Assembly: GCA_039029515.1 (NCBI GenBank)
Contig: JBCCFX010000057.1
Coordinates: 1 to 19,150, forward strand
Direction of reading: 5' to 3'
DNA: 19,150 nucleotides
Source: JBCCFX01 sp039029515
GTDB lineage: Bacteria > Planctomycetota > Phycisphaerae > Phycisphaerales > SM1A02
Position numbers and translations under genes: made by a program. Below, in pieces: positions 1 through 7,904 of this stretch. Each line of letters begins with the position of its first letter. Position 1 is the first letter of the stretch. The notes under the pieces are model-generated. The model worked only from the letters and a program-made list of their open reading frames with translations. It had not been told where the DNA came from and searched no databases.

Positions 1-1
1 C

Positions 2-154
2 ATCTTTGATGAGGATGGACAAGGCGCGTTGATCACTGCGAGTCGGTCGGTCATCTACGCGTTTGATGATGATCAGGCGGATTGGCAGGCAGCCGTGGCG
101 GCGGCGGCGGCAGAACTCGCATCAACGGTTGGGCGAGTTGCGGGTTGGCAATGA
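2..154 (+). CDS. pyrF: Orotidine-5'-phosphate decarboxylase, type 2, C-terminal fragment
   Basis: This is the last 50 codons and the TGA stop of a gene that begins before the window. The enzyme decarboxylates OMP to UMP, the final step of de novo pyrimidine synthesis, in the cytoplasm. The visible segment contains GQGALITASRSVIYAF, followed by an alanine-rich helix. This matches the type 2 (PyrF) C-terminus, where a glycine-rich stretch and an SR(A/S)I(I/V)YAF motif form the phosphate-binding end of the TIM barrel, followed by a W..A...AA closing helix. The alanine run is encoded by a short GCG repeat at about 98-112. The next gene starts 52 bp downstream. Only the C-terminus is visible, so the call rests on one motif and its position; I consider it likely. 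Confidence 0.75.
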   Translation: MFDEDGQGALITASRSVIYAFDDDQADWQAAVAAAAAELASTVGRVAGWQ

Positions 155-190
155 TGCAGCACATCAGATCCGCCAGAGAACGAGTGATGC

Positions 191-197
191 AAGGGAG
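191..197 (+). promoter_or_regulatory. Shine-Dalgarno site for the solute-binding protein
   Basis: AAGGGAG lies 9 nt before the ATG at 207. It decides the start: the frame is open upstream to 63, but the extra 48 codons are arginine-rich, overlap pyrF in another frame and would hide the signal sequence. Confidence 0.6.
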
Positions 198-206
198 TGC
201 GTGCGG

Positions 207-1799
207 ATGAACGCGACGCGAATCATCGTGGTGGCATGTATGGCCATCCTGTTGGGCGTGCCGATGCTGTTCCGGCCGGAATCAGCGGCGATGCCTGATG
301 ATGCACGGCGGTTGATCATCATCACACCGCACAATGAGCAGATTCGTCAGGAGTTCGCCGAAGCCTTTGATGCCTGGCACACCGAAGCGTACGGCGAGCG
401 CGTTGAAGTCATTTACAACGTGCCCGGCGGAACAAGCGAAATTCGCAAACTCCTGCTTGCACAGTTTGAGGCCGATCTGCGTCGTGGCGACGACGTCGGT
501 GGCAATGCCGATCTTGTGTTCGGCGGCGGCTCGTATGAACACGGCGTGCTGCGCGATGGTGTTGAGGTCAACGTTGACGGCGAGATTCGGTCGACTTCGA
601 TCAGCGCGCCAGTGGACTTCGATGATGCGTGGCTTGACGAGATCTTTGGCGAAAACAAGATCGCGGATATCACGCTCTACGATCCGGAGAAGCACTGGTT
701 CGGCGTCGCGCTCTCGGGCTTCGGCATCGTCTACAACCGCGACATCCTTGAGGTGCTTGATGTGACGTTCCCGCGCGCACCGGGTGATGATGCAGATCCA
801 CGCGCGCCGCTGTTGTGGTCGGATATGTGTCATCCAGATATGCGCCGTTGGCTTGCGCTGGTGAATCCCGGGCAGTCCGGATCAGTGACCACCGCGTTTG
901 AAGCCATTCTCAAACAGAAAGGCTGGCACGACGGGTGGGCCACACTTCGCCGTATGGGCGCAAACGCACGGTACTTTTCCGCGACATCATCCAAGCCGCC
1001 GACGGATGTCAGTCAAGGCGATGCCGCGATGGGCGTCGCAATCGATTTCTATGGTCGATTCCAGTCGCAGGCATTGCTGGCATCGATCGGTGATGATCGG
1101 GTTGGTTACGTTGATCCGCCCGGCGTGAGCACGATCGATCCGGATCCGATTTCCATGCTCCGTGGTGCGCCCAACGAAGAGATTGCGAAACGGTTCATCG
1201 AGTTCAGCCTGAGTGATGCCGGTCAGGCGTTGTGGCAGTTCCGCGCTGACGATGACAGCGATGATGGTCTCGGGCCGACGGAGTTCGAACTTCGTCGCAT
1301 GCCGATTCGACGTTCGTTCTATACAACGTACTTGCCACGGTTCGTCGACCAGGTGAATCCGTTCGAGTTGGCGGCTCCAATGCGCTATCCGGATCGAAAC
1401 TTCCGGGCGTTCATTCCGTCCCTGTTTGCCTCGATGGCGATGGACAACCACGAGCTGCTGAAGGAGGCCTGGACCTGCATCGTGGAGCATGACGCCTATC
1501 CGCATGATCACGTGGGCATTGTGAGGGCGGCCGATGTCACGGATCCGGTGCTTCGGGAAATGCTTGAGGCATTCGATGCGCTTCCGGACGTTCCGACGCC
1601 CGACGGCGAACGATATTCGCTGGATGATGTGACGCTTCTGGGCGATATCAAGAAAGGCTGGCTCCGGGATGGCTGGGCCGAACATGGCCTCTGGGCCAAA
1701 GAAGCATCGCCGGAGGATGTACTGCGACGGACGTTTGGAACGTTCTTCCGCGAGCAGTACCAGACGATCATCGATCTGGCCCACGCGCCGGCGGGATAG
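207..1799 (+). CDS. Exported ABC transporter solute-binding protein, family 1, with long C-terminal part
   Basis: The 530-residue product is a putative periplasmic substrate-binding protein of the iron/polyamine/thiamine (FbpA/PotD-like) family. Residues 6-22 form a hydrophobic signal or anchor segment (IIVVACMAILLGVPMLF). The mature part opens with RRLIIITPHNEQIRQEF, the first strand of such folds, which carry small polar ligands or metal ions to a membrane permease. Further family-like segments are the hinge-type GFGIVYNRDIL, the WSDMCHPDMRRWLALVNPGQSGS stretch (shown in parts), and GDAAMGVAIDFYGR. Family members are usually about 330-400 residues; here about 150 more follow, containing no recognised domain. 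No permease or ATPase gene is adjacent, so the transporter partner, if any, lies outside the window. The stop is 3 bp before pyk, suggesting co-transcription. The ligand cannot be told from sequence. Confidence 0.75.
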   Translation: MNATRIIVVACMAILLGVPMLFRPESAAMPDDARRLIIITPHNEQIRQEFAEAFDAWHTEAYGERVEVIYNVPGGTSEIRKLLLAQFEADLRRGDDVGGNADLVFGGGSYEHGVLRDGVEVNVDGEIRSTSISAPVDFDDAWLDEIFGENKIADITLYDPEKHWFGVALSGFGIVYNRDILEVLDVTFPRAPGDDADPRAPLLWSDMCHPDMRRWLALVNPGQSGSVTTAFEAILKQKGWHDGWATLRRMGANARYFSATSSKPPTDVSQGDAAMGVAIDFYGRFQSQALLASIGDDRVGYVDPPGVSTIDPDPISMLRGAPNEEIAKRFIEFSLSDAGQALWQFRADDDSDDGLGPTEFELRRMPIRRSFYTTYLPRFVDQVNPFELAAPMRYPDRNFRAFIPSLFASMAMDNHELLKEAWTCIVEHDAYPHDHVGIVRAADVTDPVLREMLEAFDALPDVPTPDGERYSLDDVTLLGDIKKGWLRDGWAEHGLWAKEASPEDVLRRTFGTFFREQYQTIIDLAHAPAG

Positions 1800-1802
1800 G
1801 CC

Positions 1803-3362
1803 ATGACCAACACCATGACGACCATGCCGAAACTCACGCCTAATCACGATGCCGAACCGCTCGGCGTGACGCGGCCGACGCTGACGAAAATCGTCGCGAC
1901 GCTGGGGCCGGCATCGGCAAGCGCCACGATGGTTGAACGACTCATTGCAGCCGGCGTTGCCGTCTTCCGATTCAATTTCAGCCATGGCACGCTCGACGAG
2001 CATCGCGAAGCACTCGACATCGTTCGGCGCGCATCGCGCGAAGCCGGTCGTCCGGTCGCGGTGCTCGGCGATTTGCAGGGCCCGAAGATTCGCGTCGGGA
2101 CCATGGTCGATGGTGGGGTGGAAATCGAACCCGGCACGCGTGTCATCATCCAGCGCGAACCGATCGTCGGCGAACCGCCAACGGCAGGACGACCGCTGCG
2201 GATCTCATCGACGTACGACGGTTTGCTCAATGATGTCGAAGTCGGTCAGCGTGTGTTGCTCGCAGATGGCGCGCTGCGCATGCTCGTGGTTGACAAGACG
2301 GCCGATGAACTCCATTGCACGGTGACGAACGGTGGACTTCTGACGTCAAAGAAGGGCATCAATCTTCCTGAATCAGAACTGAGCGTCGATCCGATTACCG
2401 AGCGCGATTGGGCGTGTGTTGACTGGGCGGTCGAGCATCAGATCGATTGTCTCGCGTTGAGCTTTGTTCGTCGCGCGGCCGATGTGAGCCGGCTTGCGGA
2501 TGGTATTCGTGAGCGCATGCGTACCCACGGTCGTGGCGAGCAACGCATGCCAATCATCGCCAAGATCGAATTGCCCACCGCAGTGCGCGACATTGAGTCC
2601 ATCCTTGATGTGTCTCAAGCGATCATGGTGGCACGAGGTGACCTTGGTGTTGAGATGGATTTCGCGGTATTGCCGGTGGTGCAGAAGGAACTCATTGCGG
2701 CGGCGCGTGATCACGGGAAGCCGGTCATCGTGGCGACTCAGATGCTTGAGTCCATGATTGACAATCCCGCCCCGACGCGAGCGGAAGCGACCGATGTCGC
2801 GAACGCCATTCTGGATGATGCCGATGCGGTCATGCTCTCGGGTGAAACCGCGGTCGGCGCGCATCCGGGGCTGGTTGTCGAGCAGATGCGCCGTATCGCC
2901 GCGTACACCGAAGAACATCAGGCGCGCGCCGGTCTTGTTGCGGCGCCGCCGAAGCGCTTGCTGGATCGATGCGATCGAGCAGCGGCGACGGCACACGGCG
3001 TGGCCACGATCGTCAGTGATGTCCAGGCGCGTTTCGTGTTCGTCTGGTCTGAGAACGGTCGCATGGCGCGCATGCTCAGTCAGAATCACTTCCGTATTCC
3101 AGTTATCGCGGCGACCGCCGACTCGCGAGCTGCGCGGCAGATGCAGTTCCTTCGTGGCGTGACGCCGGTCCGGATGTCGCGTCCGTCCTCCCTTGCGGAG
3201 TTCACACGTCTCGTCGATGCGTACCTGATTCACTCCGGCTGGGCGGAGCCCGGTGAGACCTGTGTTCTCGTCGCGGCATGGCCGTTGTCCGACGAGGATC
3301 GGAATCACCATATTGCGCTCCACGATGTCGGTGATCCTGAAGGTGGATTCGCAACGCTCTGA
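1803..3362 (+). CDS. pyk: Pyruvate kinase
   Basis: The enzyme transfers phosphate from phosphoenolpyruvate to ADP, giving pyruvate and ATP at the end of glycolysis, in the cytoplasm. The 519 residues have full family length. Motifs in order: TKIVATLGPAS, FRFNFSHG (substrate/K+ site arginine and asparagine), LGDLQGPKIRVG, a lid-like B domain at roughly 95-190, the catalytic lysine K254 in IIAKIE, MVARGDLGVEM (metal-binding region), TQMLESMIDNPAPTRAE, and AVMLSGETAVGAHP. The C-terminal domain runs from about 385. The GDLQGPKIR form resembles E. coli PykA rather than the DTKGPKIR form of PykF. The ATG lies 3 bp after the previous stop with only a weak upstream purine run; M5 and M8 are alternative starts. 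The gene is probably co-transcribed with the solute-binding protein. Confidence 0.96.
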   Translation: MTNTMTTMPKLTPNHDAEPLGVTRPTLTKIVATLGPASASATMVERLIAAGVAVFRFNFSHGTLDEHREALDIVRRASREAGRPVAVLGDLQGPKIRVGTMVDGGVEIEPGTRVIIQREPIVGEPPTAGRPLRISSTYDGLLNDVEVGQRVLLADGALRMLVVDKTADELHCTVTNGGLLTSKKGINLPESELSVDPITERDWACVDWAVEHQIDCLALSFVRRAADVSRLADGIRERMRTHGRGEQRMPIIAKIELPTAVRDIESILDVSQAIMVARGDLGVEMDFAVLPVVQKELIAAARDHGKPVIVATQMLESMIDNPAPTRAEATDVANAILDDADAVMLSGETAVGAHPGLVVEQMRRIAAYTEEHQARAGLVAAPPKRLLDRCDRAAATAHGVATIVSDVQARFVFVWSENGRMARMLSQNHFRIPVIAATADSRAARQMQFLRGVTPVRMSRPSSLAEFTRLVDAYLIHSGWAEPGETCVLVAAWPLSDEDRNHHIALHDVGDPEGGFATL

Positions 3363-3399
3363 TCGGACGTCGTCCGTGGTCCTGATCGATCGATGACGC

Positions 3400-3405
3400 T
3401 AGGCT
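3400..3405 (+). promoter_or_regulatory. Possible -10 element (leaderless-type) for cinA
   Basis: TAGGCT fits TANNNT and ends 6 nt before the ATG at 3412. No Shine-Dalgarno sequence is present. TGGTCC at 3377-3382, 17 nt upstream, is only a poor -35 match. The arrangement fits a leaderless transcript, but this is inference from one site. Confidence 0.35.
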
Positions 3406-3411
3406 GACGGT

Positions 3412-4725
3412 ATGCAGGCGGCAACGATCTCGATCGGCGACGAAATCATCCTCGGCCAGATAGCGGATACGCACGGACGATGGTTGTCGGCATCGTTGCA
3501 GGCAGTGGGCGTGACCCCGGTCGAGCACCGGGTTGTCGGTGACGATCTCCCGCAACTCGTCGACGCTATTCGACGGCTCGCCACGCTGTACGACGTACTC
3601 ATCCTGACCGGCGGGCTCGGACCGACTGACGATGATCTGACGCGCCAGGCACTCGCACACGTCGTGACTCCGGGGACAGCGCTGGTTGAAGATATCGATG
3701 CGATGGCGCGGATCGAACGGTGGCGATCGAAGTTCGGTCGACGCTATCCCGCGTCCAACCGTCGTCAGGCCATGCGACCGGCGACGATGGCCTGCATCGA
3801 CAATCCGCATGGCACCGCGCCGGGCCTCATCGGCGAATGGGAGAACTGCATTGTCGCTGCGTTGCCGGGACCGCCGCACGAGATGTACCCGATGTTCGAA
3901 ACCGCGATCGCGCCGCGCATTGACCGATCGGGTGATCGTGTCGTTCAGCAAGCGGTGCTTCATTCGTACGGGCTGGGTGAATCCAATGCGGCTGAACGGC
4001 TCGGCGAGTTGACTGATCGTCATCGCCATCCGCTCGTCGGCACCACCGCGAGCAATTCGGTGGTGACCGCGCGTATTCGCGCGGAAGGGAACGCATCAGC
4101 GATCACGGCTGCGATCGATGAAGATCGAGCGCGCATTCGAGAGGCGTGGCAACCGTACCTATTCAGCGATCAGGAACCCGATCTTGGTGCTGCGGTGATC
4201 GATGAGCTTATGCGCCACGCAAAGACCATCACCACCGCAGAGTCATGCACCGGTGGCTGGCTCGGCAAGATGCTGGTCGATCGGCCCGGATCAAGCGCGG
4301 CATACATCGGTGGTTGGGTCACGTACTCGAACGAACTCAAGACGAAGTGTCTAGGTGTACCGGCCGACATGATCGACGAGTACGGCGCCGTCTCGTCGAA
4401 CGTCGCAGATGCGATGGCACGCGGCGCTCTGGATGCAGCCGGTACGGATTATGCGCTCTCGATCACGGGCGTCGCAGGACCGGATGGCGGCACCGAGGGG
4501 AAGCCGGTCGGGACGGTGTACATCGCGCTGGCCGGTCATTCGATCGAGGCCACAGTCATTCGGTGCTTTCGGTTCCCGGGCGCGCGGAGCCTGGTCCGCC
4601 GCAGGTCTGCATTGTCAGCGTTGCAGATGCTTCGATTTCGACTGCTTGGTGTGCCAGACGATCAGCCCTTGCTTTGGGACCGCGCGAACACGGTCAGCAC
4701 GGGCTCTGAGGTCTCATCGTTGTGA
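3412..4725 (+). CDS. cinA: CinA family protein: MoaB-like domain plus NMN deamidase domain
   Basis: The 437-residue protein has both classical CinA domains. The N-terminal COG1058 (MoaB/MogA-like) domain, about residues 1-170, shows ISIGDEIILGQIADTHGRWL and ILTGGLGPTDDDLTRQA; in characterised relatives it hydrolyses ADP-ribose or pyrophosphates. The C-terminal CinA/PncC domain, about 265-420, deamidates nicotinamide mononucleotide to nicotinate mononucleotide for NAD recycling. It contains TTAESCTGG with the expected catalytic serine S278, the lysine-bearing YSNELKTKCLG, and SITGVAGPDGGTEGKPVGTV. It acts in the cytoplasm. The gene starts 49 bp after pyk, with a possible promoter of its own, and its TGA shares one base with the folK ATG, implying translational coupling. 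The historical competence link of cinA should not be assumed here. Confidence 0.95.
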   Translation: MQAATISIGDEIILGQIADTHGRWLSASLQAVGVTPVEHRVVGDDLPQLVDAIRRLATLYDVLILTGGLGPTDDDLTRQALAHVVTPGTALVEDIDAMARIERWRSKFGRRYPASNRRQAMRPATMACIDNPHGTAPGLIGEWENCIVAALPGPPHEMYPMFETAIAPRIDRSGDRVVQQAVLHSYGLGESNAAERLGELTDRHRHPLVGTTASNSVVTARIRAEGNASAITAAIDEDRARIREAWQPYLFSDQEPDLGAAVIDELMRHAKTITTAESCTGGWLGKMLVDRPGSSAAYIGGWVTYSNELKTKCLGVPADMIDEYGAVSSNVADAMARGALDAAGTDYALSITGVAGPDGGTEGKPVGTVYIALAGHSIEATVIRCFRFPGARSLVRRRSALSALQMLRFRLLGVPDDQPLLWDRANTVSTGSEVSSL

Positions 4726-5234
4726 TGACAGAAACGGTCTACATCGGGTTGGGATCAAACGTCGGTGATCGACGGCGAACGCTGAACGATGCGCTTCGCG
4801 ATCTCGAGGATCACCCGGACATCGCGGTCATGCGCGTCAGTCGCTGGTTCGAGACCGACCCAGTCGGTCCGATTACACAGCCGCCGTACCTCAATGGTGC
4901 GGCCGCGATCGGAACATCGCTGGAACCGCACCAGTTGTTGGACGCCTTGCTGGAGATCGAGCGTCGGTACGGTCGCGATCGAACGTCCGAGCAACGATGG
5001 GGACCTCGGACTCTGGATCTGGACCTCCTTCTGTACGGCGAACGCCAGCTTCGGGACGATCATTTGGAGATTCCTCATCCCAGGATGCATGAACGCCGAT
5101 TCGTGCTGGAACCGCTCTGCGAGATTGCTGGTCAGGTGATGCACCCCGGGATGACGCAGACGGTGGCCTCGCTTCTCGCCAGTCTCCCGGCGGAAGCGTC
5201 GCCAATGCACGATTCGGGAGGGGACCGTCTATGA
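4725..5234 (+). CDS. folK: 2-amino-4-hydroxy-6-hydroxymethyldihydropteridine pyrophosphokinase
   Basis: FolK (HPPK) transfers pyrophosphate from ATP to 6-hydroxymethyl-7,8-dihydropterin in folate synthesis, in the cytoplasm. The product has 169 residues, normal for the family. Motifs: VYIGLGSNVGDRRRTL at the N-terminus, ETDPVG, QPPYLNGA, ERRYGRDR, WGPRTLDLDLLLYG with the two metal-binding aspartates, and IPHPRMHERRFVLEPL. The ATG overlaps the cinA stop by one base (TGATG). A GTG at 4722 in the same frame is an alternative and sits 10 nt after GAGG at 4708-4711. The gene overlaps the next one by ATGA at 5231-5234. No folP or folB is visible in the window. Confidence 0.96.
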   Translation: MTETVYIGLGSNVGDRRRTLNDALRDLEDHPDIAVMRVSRWFETDPVGPITQPPYLNGAAAIGTSLEPHQLLDALLEIERRYGRDRTSEQRWGPRTLDLDLLLYGERQLRDDHLEIPHPRMHERRFVLEPLCEIAGQVMHPGMTQTVASLLASLPAEASPMHDSGGDRL

Positions 5235-6556
5235 TGACTGAGCGATCGGGCAACGAACCCAACGCCGTGAGGACAGGAAGACCAATGCTGCGAGCCATGA
5301 TGACCTTGACCTGCGCTGCCGTGCTGATGGTTGGCTGCGCAGATGACGGCACCCCAACCGAAGGCGATACGACTGCGACTTCCAAAGCCCGCTCGGCCGG
5401 AGGAAGCACTTCAGAACTTGTCTTGCTGACGCAAGACCCCGAAGTATTGCTGACGAAGGTCTGGGAAGCCTATCAATCGCCGCCTGCGCTGAGCGACGAC
5501 TCCACGATCGTCTTCAAGACCGGCCAGAGTTCCAACAACCAGTTGCAACTCAAGACGGTGATCGACGAGCACGGCAATTACAGGCTTGATCTGCCGGGCA
5601 TGGCATTGACCGCGCAGGATGACAACCTGTACTTCGAACAAGTCGGCAACACCATGCGATACCTGCGCATTCCGCGGCAGCGGAGCACACAGCAGGCGTT
5701 GGTTCCAGTCTTCAATTCGCCGGCGCCGTTACTGCTGACGCTACCGGTGCAGCTCCGCGAGAGCCCGTCGATTGGCGCGGCTGCCGCAGCATTCGGGATC
5801 GGTATGTTTGAGAATCCCGTCCTGCAAGGCGCTGACGTGACGACCGGACCGGGGGGAACGCCGGCACCTCGATTGTCATTCGGCATCAACGGCGGCCGCG
5901 TTGACGCGTATATCGACCCATCGACGTTCTTTGTGACCGCGTTGAACTTTGACGGCATGGTGATGAACCAGGGGCGAGCGCAACGTCGTGCCGGTCAGAT
6001 TCTGTCGTCGGTGACGCCTTTGCAGTCGATCACGACGCCCGTCGCGTTTAATCCGCAAAACCGCCGCGAAGTAACTGAGCGTCAGCAGATGTCGGACTTC
6101 ATCATTGGCGAAGCCGCACCGGAGTTCGCGCTCCCGACGCTCGATGGTGACATTGTCACCTTGAGTTCGATGCGCGGTCAGGTGGTTGTGCTTGATTTCT
6201 GGGCAACATGGTGCGGACCGTGTATGCGCGGCCTTCCGCTCCTGAACGAGTTTTCACAATGGGCTCGCTCGAGTGGATTGCCGGTTCGTGTGTATGGCGT
6301 CAATACGCTGGAACGGATGCCGCCAGAGTCCATCACGTCATCGGTACGGCAGTTCTGGAGCCAGCGCGGGTTTGATTTCCCGACGCTGATCGACAAGGAC
6401 CGCGCCATGGCGGCGCCGTATTGGCTGCGGTCGATTCCCTTGACGGTCGTGATTGACCGCGATGGCCGGATCGCACATGTTCACCGTGGGTTCGACCCGA
6501 ACATGAATCAGAAACTGCAAACGGAAGTCATGAACCTCGTGCGGCAGTCGGGGTAA
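5231..6556 (+). CDS. Predicted lipoprotein: LolA-like/unknown domain fused to TlpA/ResA-type thioredoxin domain
   Basis: The 441-residue protein has an N-terminal segment TCAAVLMVGC that fits a lipobox, with C36 the lipidated residue, followed by a polar Thr/Ser/Asp linker typical of tethered lipoproteins. Residues about 60-285 form a beta-rich region resembling LolA or DUF2092-type folds (for example NYRLDLPGMALTAQDDNLYF); this assignment is tentative. Residues about 295-440 form a thioredoxin domain with VVVLDFWATWCGPCMRG (C328, C331) and a later cis-proline region SIPLTVVIDRDG. The domain probably acts as a thiol-disulfide reductase at the cell envelope. The ATG at 5231 overlaps the folK stop and has GGGAGGGGA at 5216-5224. 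An alternative ATG at 5285 follows AGGAAG and would give a shorter, conventional lipoprotein signal with the cysteine at residue 18. It is the first of two similar genes. Confidence 0.85.
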   Translation: MMTERSGNEPNAVRTGRPMLRAMMTLTCAAVLMVGCADDGTPTEGDTTATSKARSAGGSTSELVLLTQDPEVLLTKVWEAYQSPPALSDDSTIVFKTGQSSNNQLQLKTVIDEHGNYRLDLPGMALTAQDDNLYFEQVGNTMRYLRIPRQRSTQQALVPVFNSPAPLLLTLPVQLRESPSIGAAAAAFGIGMFENPVLQGADVTTGPGGTPAPRLSFGINGGRVDAYIDPSTFFVTALNFDGMVMNQGRAQRRAGQILSSVTPLQSITTPVAFNPQNRREVTERQQMSDFIIGEAAPEFALPTLDGDIVTLSSMRGQVVVLDFWATWCGPCMRGLPLLNEFSQWARSSGLPVRVYGVNTLERMPPESITSSVRQFWSQRGFDFPTLIDKDRAMAAPYWLRSIPLTVVIDRDGRIAHVHRGFDPNMNQKLQTEVMNLVRQSG

Positions 6557-6572
6557 CGTCGCAGGAACTGCC

Positions 6573-6577
6573 GGGAG
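6573..6577 (+). promoter_or_regulatory. Shine-Dalgarno site for the second thioredoxin-domain gene
   Basis: GGGAG lies 7 nt before the ATG at 6585, supporting that start in the 28-bp gap between the two thioredoxin-domain genes. Confidence 0.6.
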
Positions 6578-6584
6578 TATCACA

Positions 6585-7862
6585 ATGCGGTCCACAATTC
6601 ACCTGTGCATGATCGTGGCAGCGCTGTTCAGCGTGATGCCAGCATCGGGACAGTCGCACGAAGCGGATCCCGCTGCGATGAAAGCGTTTCAGGAACTGAT
6701 CGAGGCGTACCGCGATCAACCTGGCCTGACTGTCAAGTCAACGGTTGCGCTCGAGATTCAGGAAGGCGACATCATCAGTGAAGGTGATGTGATCGAAGCT
6801 GAATTCATGCTTGGTCAGGAGCGGCAAGGCATCGTGAAACTGCGCGGCTTCGAATGCTATCTTTCGGATGGCACCTTCGCGGCGATCCATGAAAAGACGG
6901 ATCATTCGTACTTCTCAGTGCCGGATGACGATTCGCCGTACTACACACTGATGACCGCGTTTGTTGATCTTCCGTTCCCGCATCTTGCCATCGCGTTCGG
7001 CGAACACGACATCAGCGACGTGTGCATGCAGTTCCATCAGAAAGCGCCGTGGGTCCAACCCACAGGTGTGCGCGACATGACACGAGATGAGAAGCAGTAC
7101 CGTGTCATCACGATGACCAGCGATCAGGAACGCGTCGAGATTGAAGTCGACGTCGCGACCATGCTGATCTCGAAGATCGATGTTGAGGTGTTCGGCGGCT
7201 ACCTCGTGCAACCCGGAACCTCGCTGCACTATGCGCATACCTATGCGTACGAAACACGTGAGGAACCGTTTGAGGACGGTACGTTTACGCTGGCCCCGGA
7301 AACGCGTCAACGCGTTGATCATCTGGCGTCACTGATGCCGCGCGCGCCGGAGCCAACGGCGAACGATGGCGGCGGTGTCCAGCTTGTGCGCGGCCTGGAA
7401 GGCATGCCAGCACCGGATGTCATTCTGACCACCATGGACAATGATGCGGTGGATCTCGAGGATCTGCGCGGACAGGTTGTTGTTCTGGACTTCTGGGCCA
7501 CGTGGTGCGGACCATGCCGACGGGCGCTGCCGAGCCTTCACGAGGTTGCGGTATGGGCCGATGATGAGTCGCTGCCGGTGAAGGTCCTGACGGTCAATGT
7601 GTGGGAACGGATCGATGATCCTGAGGAACGCCTCGAGAAGGTCCGAAAATTCTGGACAGACAACGGGTTTTCGCTGCCGGTCCTCGTTGATTATTCCGAT
7701 GAGACCGCCGAGGCATTTGGCGTGACCGGCATCCCGACGACGGTCGTGATTCGGTCGGATGGCGTTGTGCACGGTGTCCATGTGGGATTCGATGCCGATC
7801 GCATCCGCAATGACATCCAAGCCGCGCTCGCAGCCCTCGAGGAGCCTGAGCCGCAGCCGTAA
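6585..7862 (+). CDS. Secreted protein: unknown N-terminal domain fused to TlpA/ResA-type thioredoxin domain
   Basis: The 425-residue product begins with a Sec signal peptide (MRSTIHLCMIVAALFSVMPASGQ) and has no lipobox, so it is probably soluble in the periplasm. Residues about 30-240 form an unassigned beta-rich region in the same position as in the preceding protein, with phrases such as DPAAMKAFQELIEAYRDQPG and VEIEVDVATMLISKIDVEV. Residues about 275-415 are a thioredoxin domain with GQVVVLDFWATWCGPCRRAL (C308, C311), FWTDNGFSLPVLVDY, and GIPTTVVI supplying the cis-proline. The shared FDFWATWCGPC-type core, a similar post-motif FW...GF.(F/L)P.L.D pattern and the same domain order make it a likely tandem paralogue of the gene at 5231. 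Its partner and substrate are unknown; reduction of exported or heme-binding thiols is possible. Confidence 0.85.
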   Translation: MRSTIHLCMIVAALFSVMPASGQSHEADPAAMKAFQELIEAYRDQPGLTVKSTVALEIQEGDIISEGDVIEAEFMLGQERQGIVKLRGFECYLSDGTFAAIHEKTDHSYFSVPDDDSPYYTLMTAFVDLPFPHLAIAFGEHDISDVCMQFHQKAPWVQPTGVRDMTRDEKQYRVITMTSDQERVEIEVDVATMLISKIDVEVFGGYLVQPGTSLHYAHTYAYETREEPFEDGTFTLAPETRQRVDHLASLMPRAPEPTANDGGGVQLVRGLEGMPAPDVILTTMDNDAVDLEDLRGQVVVLDFWATWCGPCRRALPSLHEVAVWADDESLPVKVLTVNVWERIDDPEERLEKVRKFWTDNGFSLPVLVDYSDETAEAFGVTGIPTTVVIRSDGVVHGVHVGFDADRIRNDIQAALAALEEPEPQP

Positions 7863-7893
7863 CGCGGCGCGCGGTTGCACCGCGATGACCGGC

Positions 7894-7897
7894 AGGA
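7894..7897 (+). promoter_or_regulatory. Shine-Dalgarno site for the FAD/iron-sulfur oxidoreductase
   Basis: AGGA (within GGCAGGA) lies 7 nt before the ATG at 7905. It favours that start over an in-frame TTG at 7875. Confidence 0.5.
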
Positions 7898-7904
7898 TTT
7901 TCGC

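Noticed and set aside
97..112. GCG trinucleotide run as a possible microsatellite
   Set aside because: It encodes an alanine-rich helix at the expected place in the PyrF C-terminus; it is short and explained by codon choice.
63..206. N-terminal extension of the solute-binding protein
   Set aside because: It is arginine-rich, overlaps the pyrF end, and lies before a good Shine-Dalgarno site and the signal segment at 207.
987..2003. Long minus-strand open frame (338 codons) opposite the solute-binding protein and pyruvate kinase
   Set aside because: It lies antisense to two well-supported genes, has His/Arg-rich composition and no recognisable domain; such shadow frames are common opposite GC-rich coding DNA.
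2373..3323. Long minus-strand open frame (316 codons) opposite pyruvate kinase
   Set aside because: The forward frame carries all the pyruvate kinase motifs; the reverse frame is compositionally typical of an antisense shadow.
3363..3411. Possible terminator hairpin after pyk (GGACGTCGTCC at 3364-3374)
   Set aside because: The stem is only 5 bp with a one-base loop and there is no T tract.
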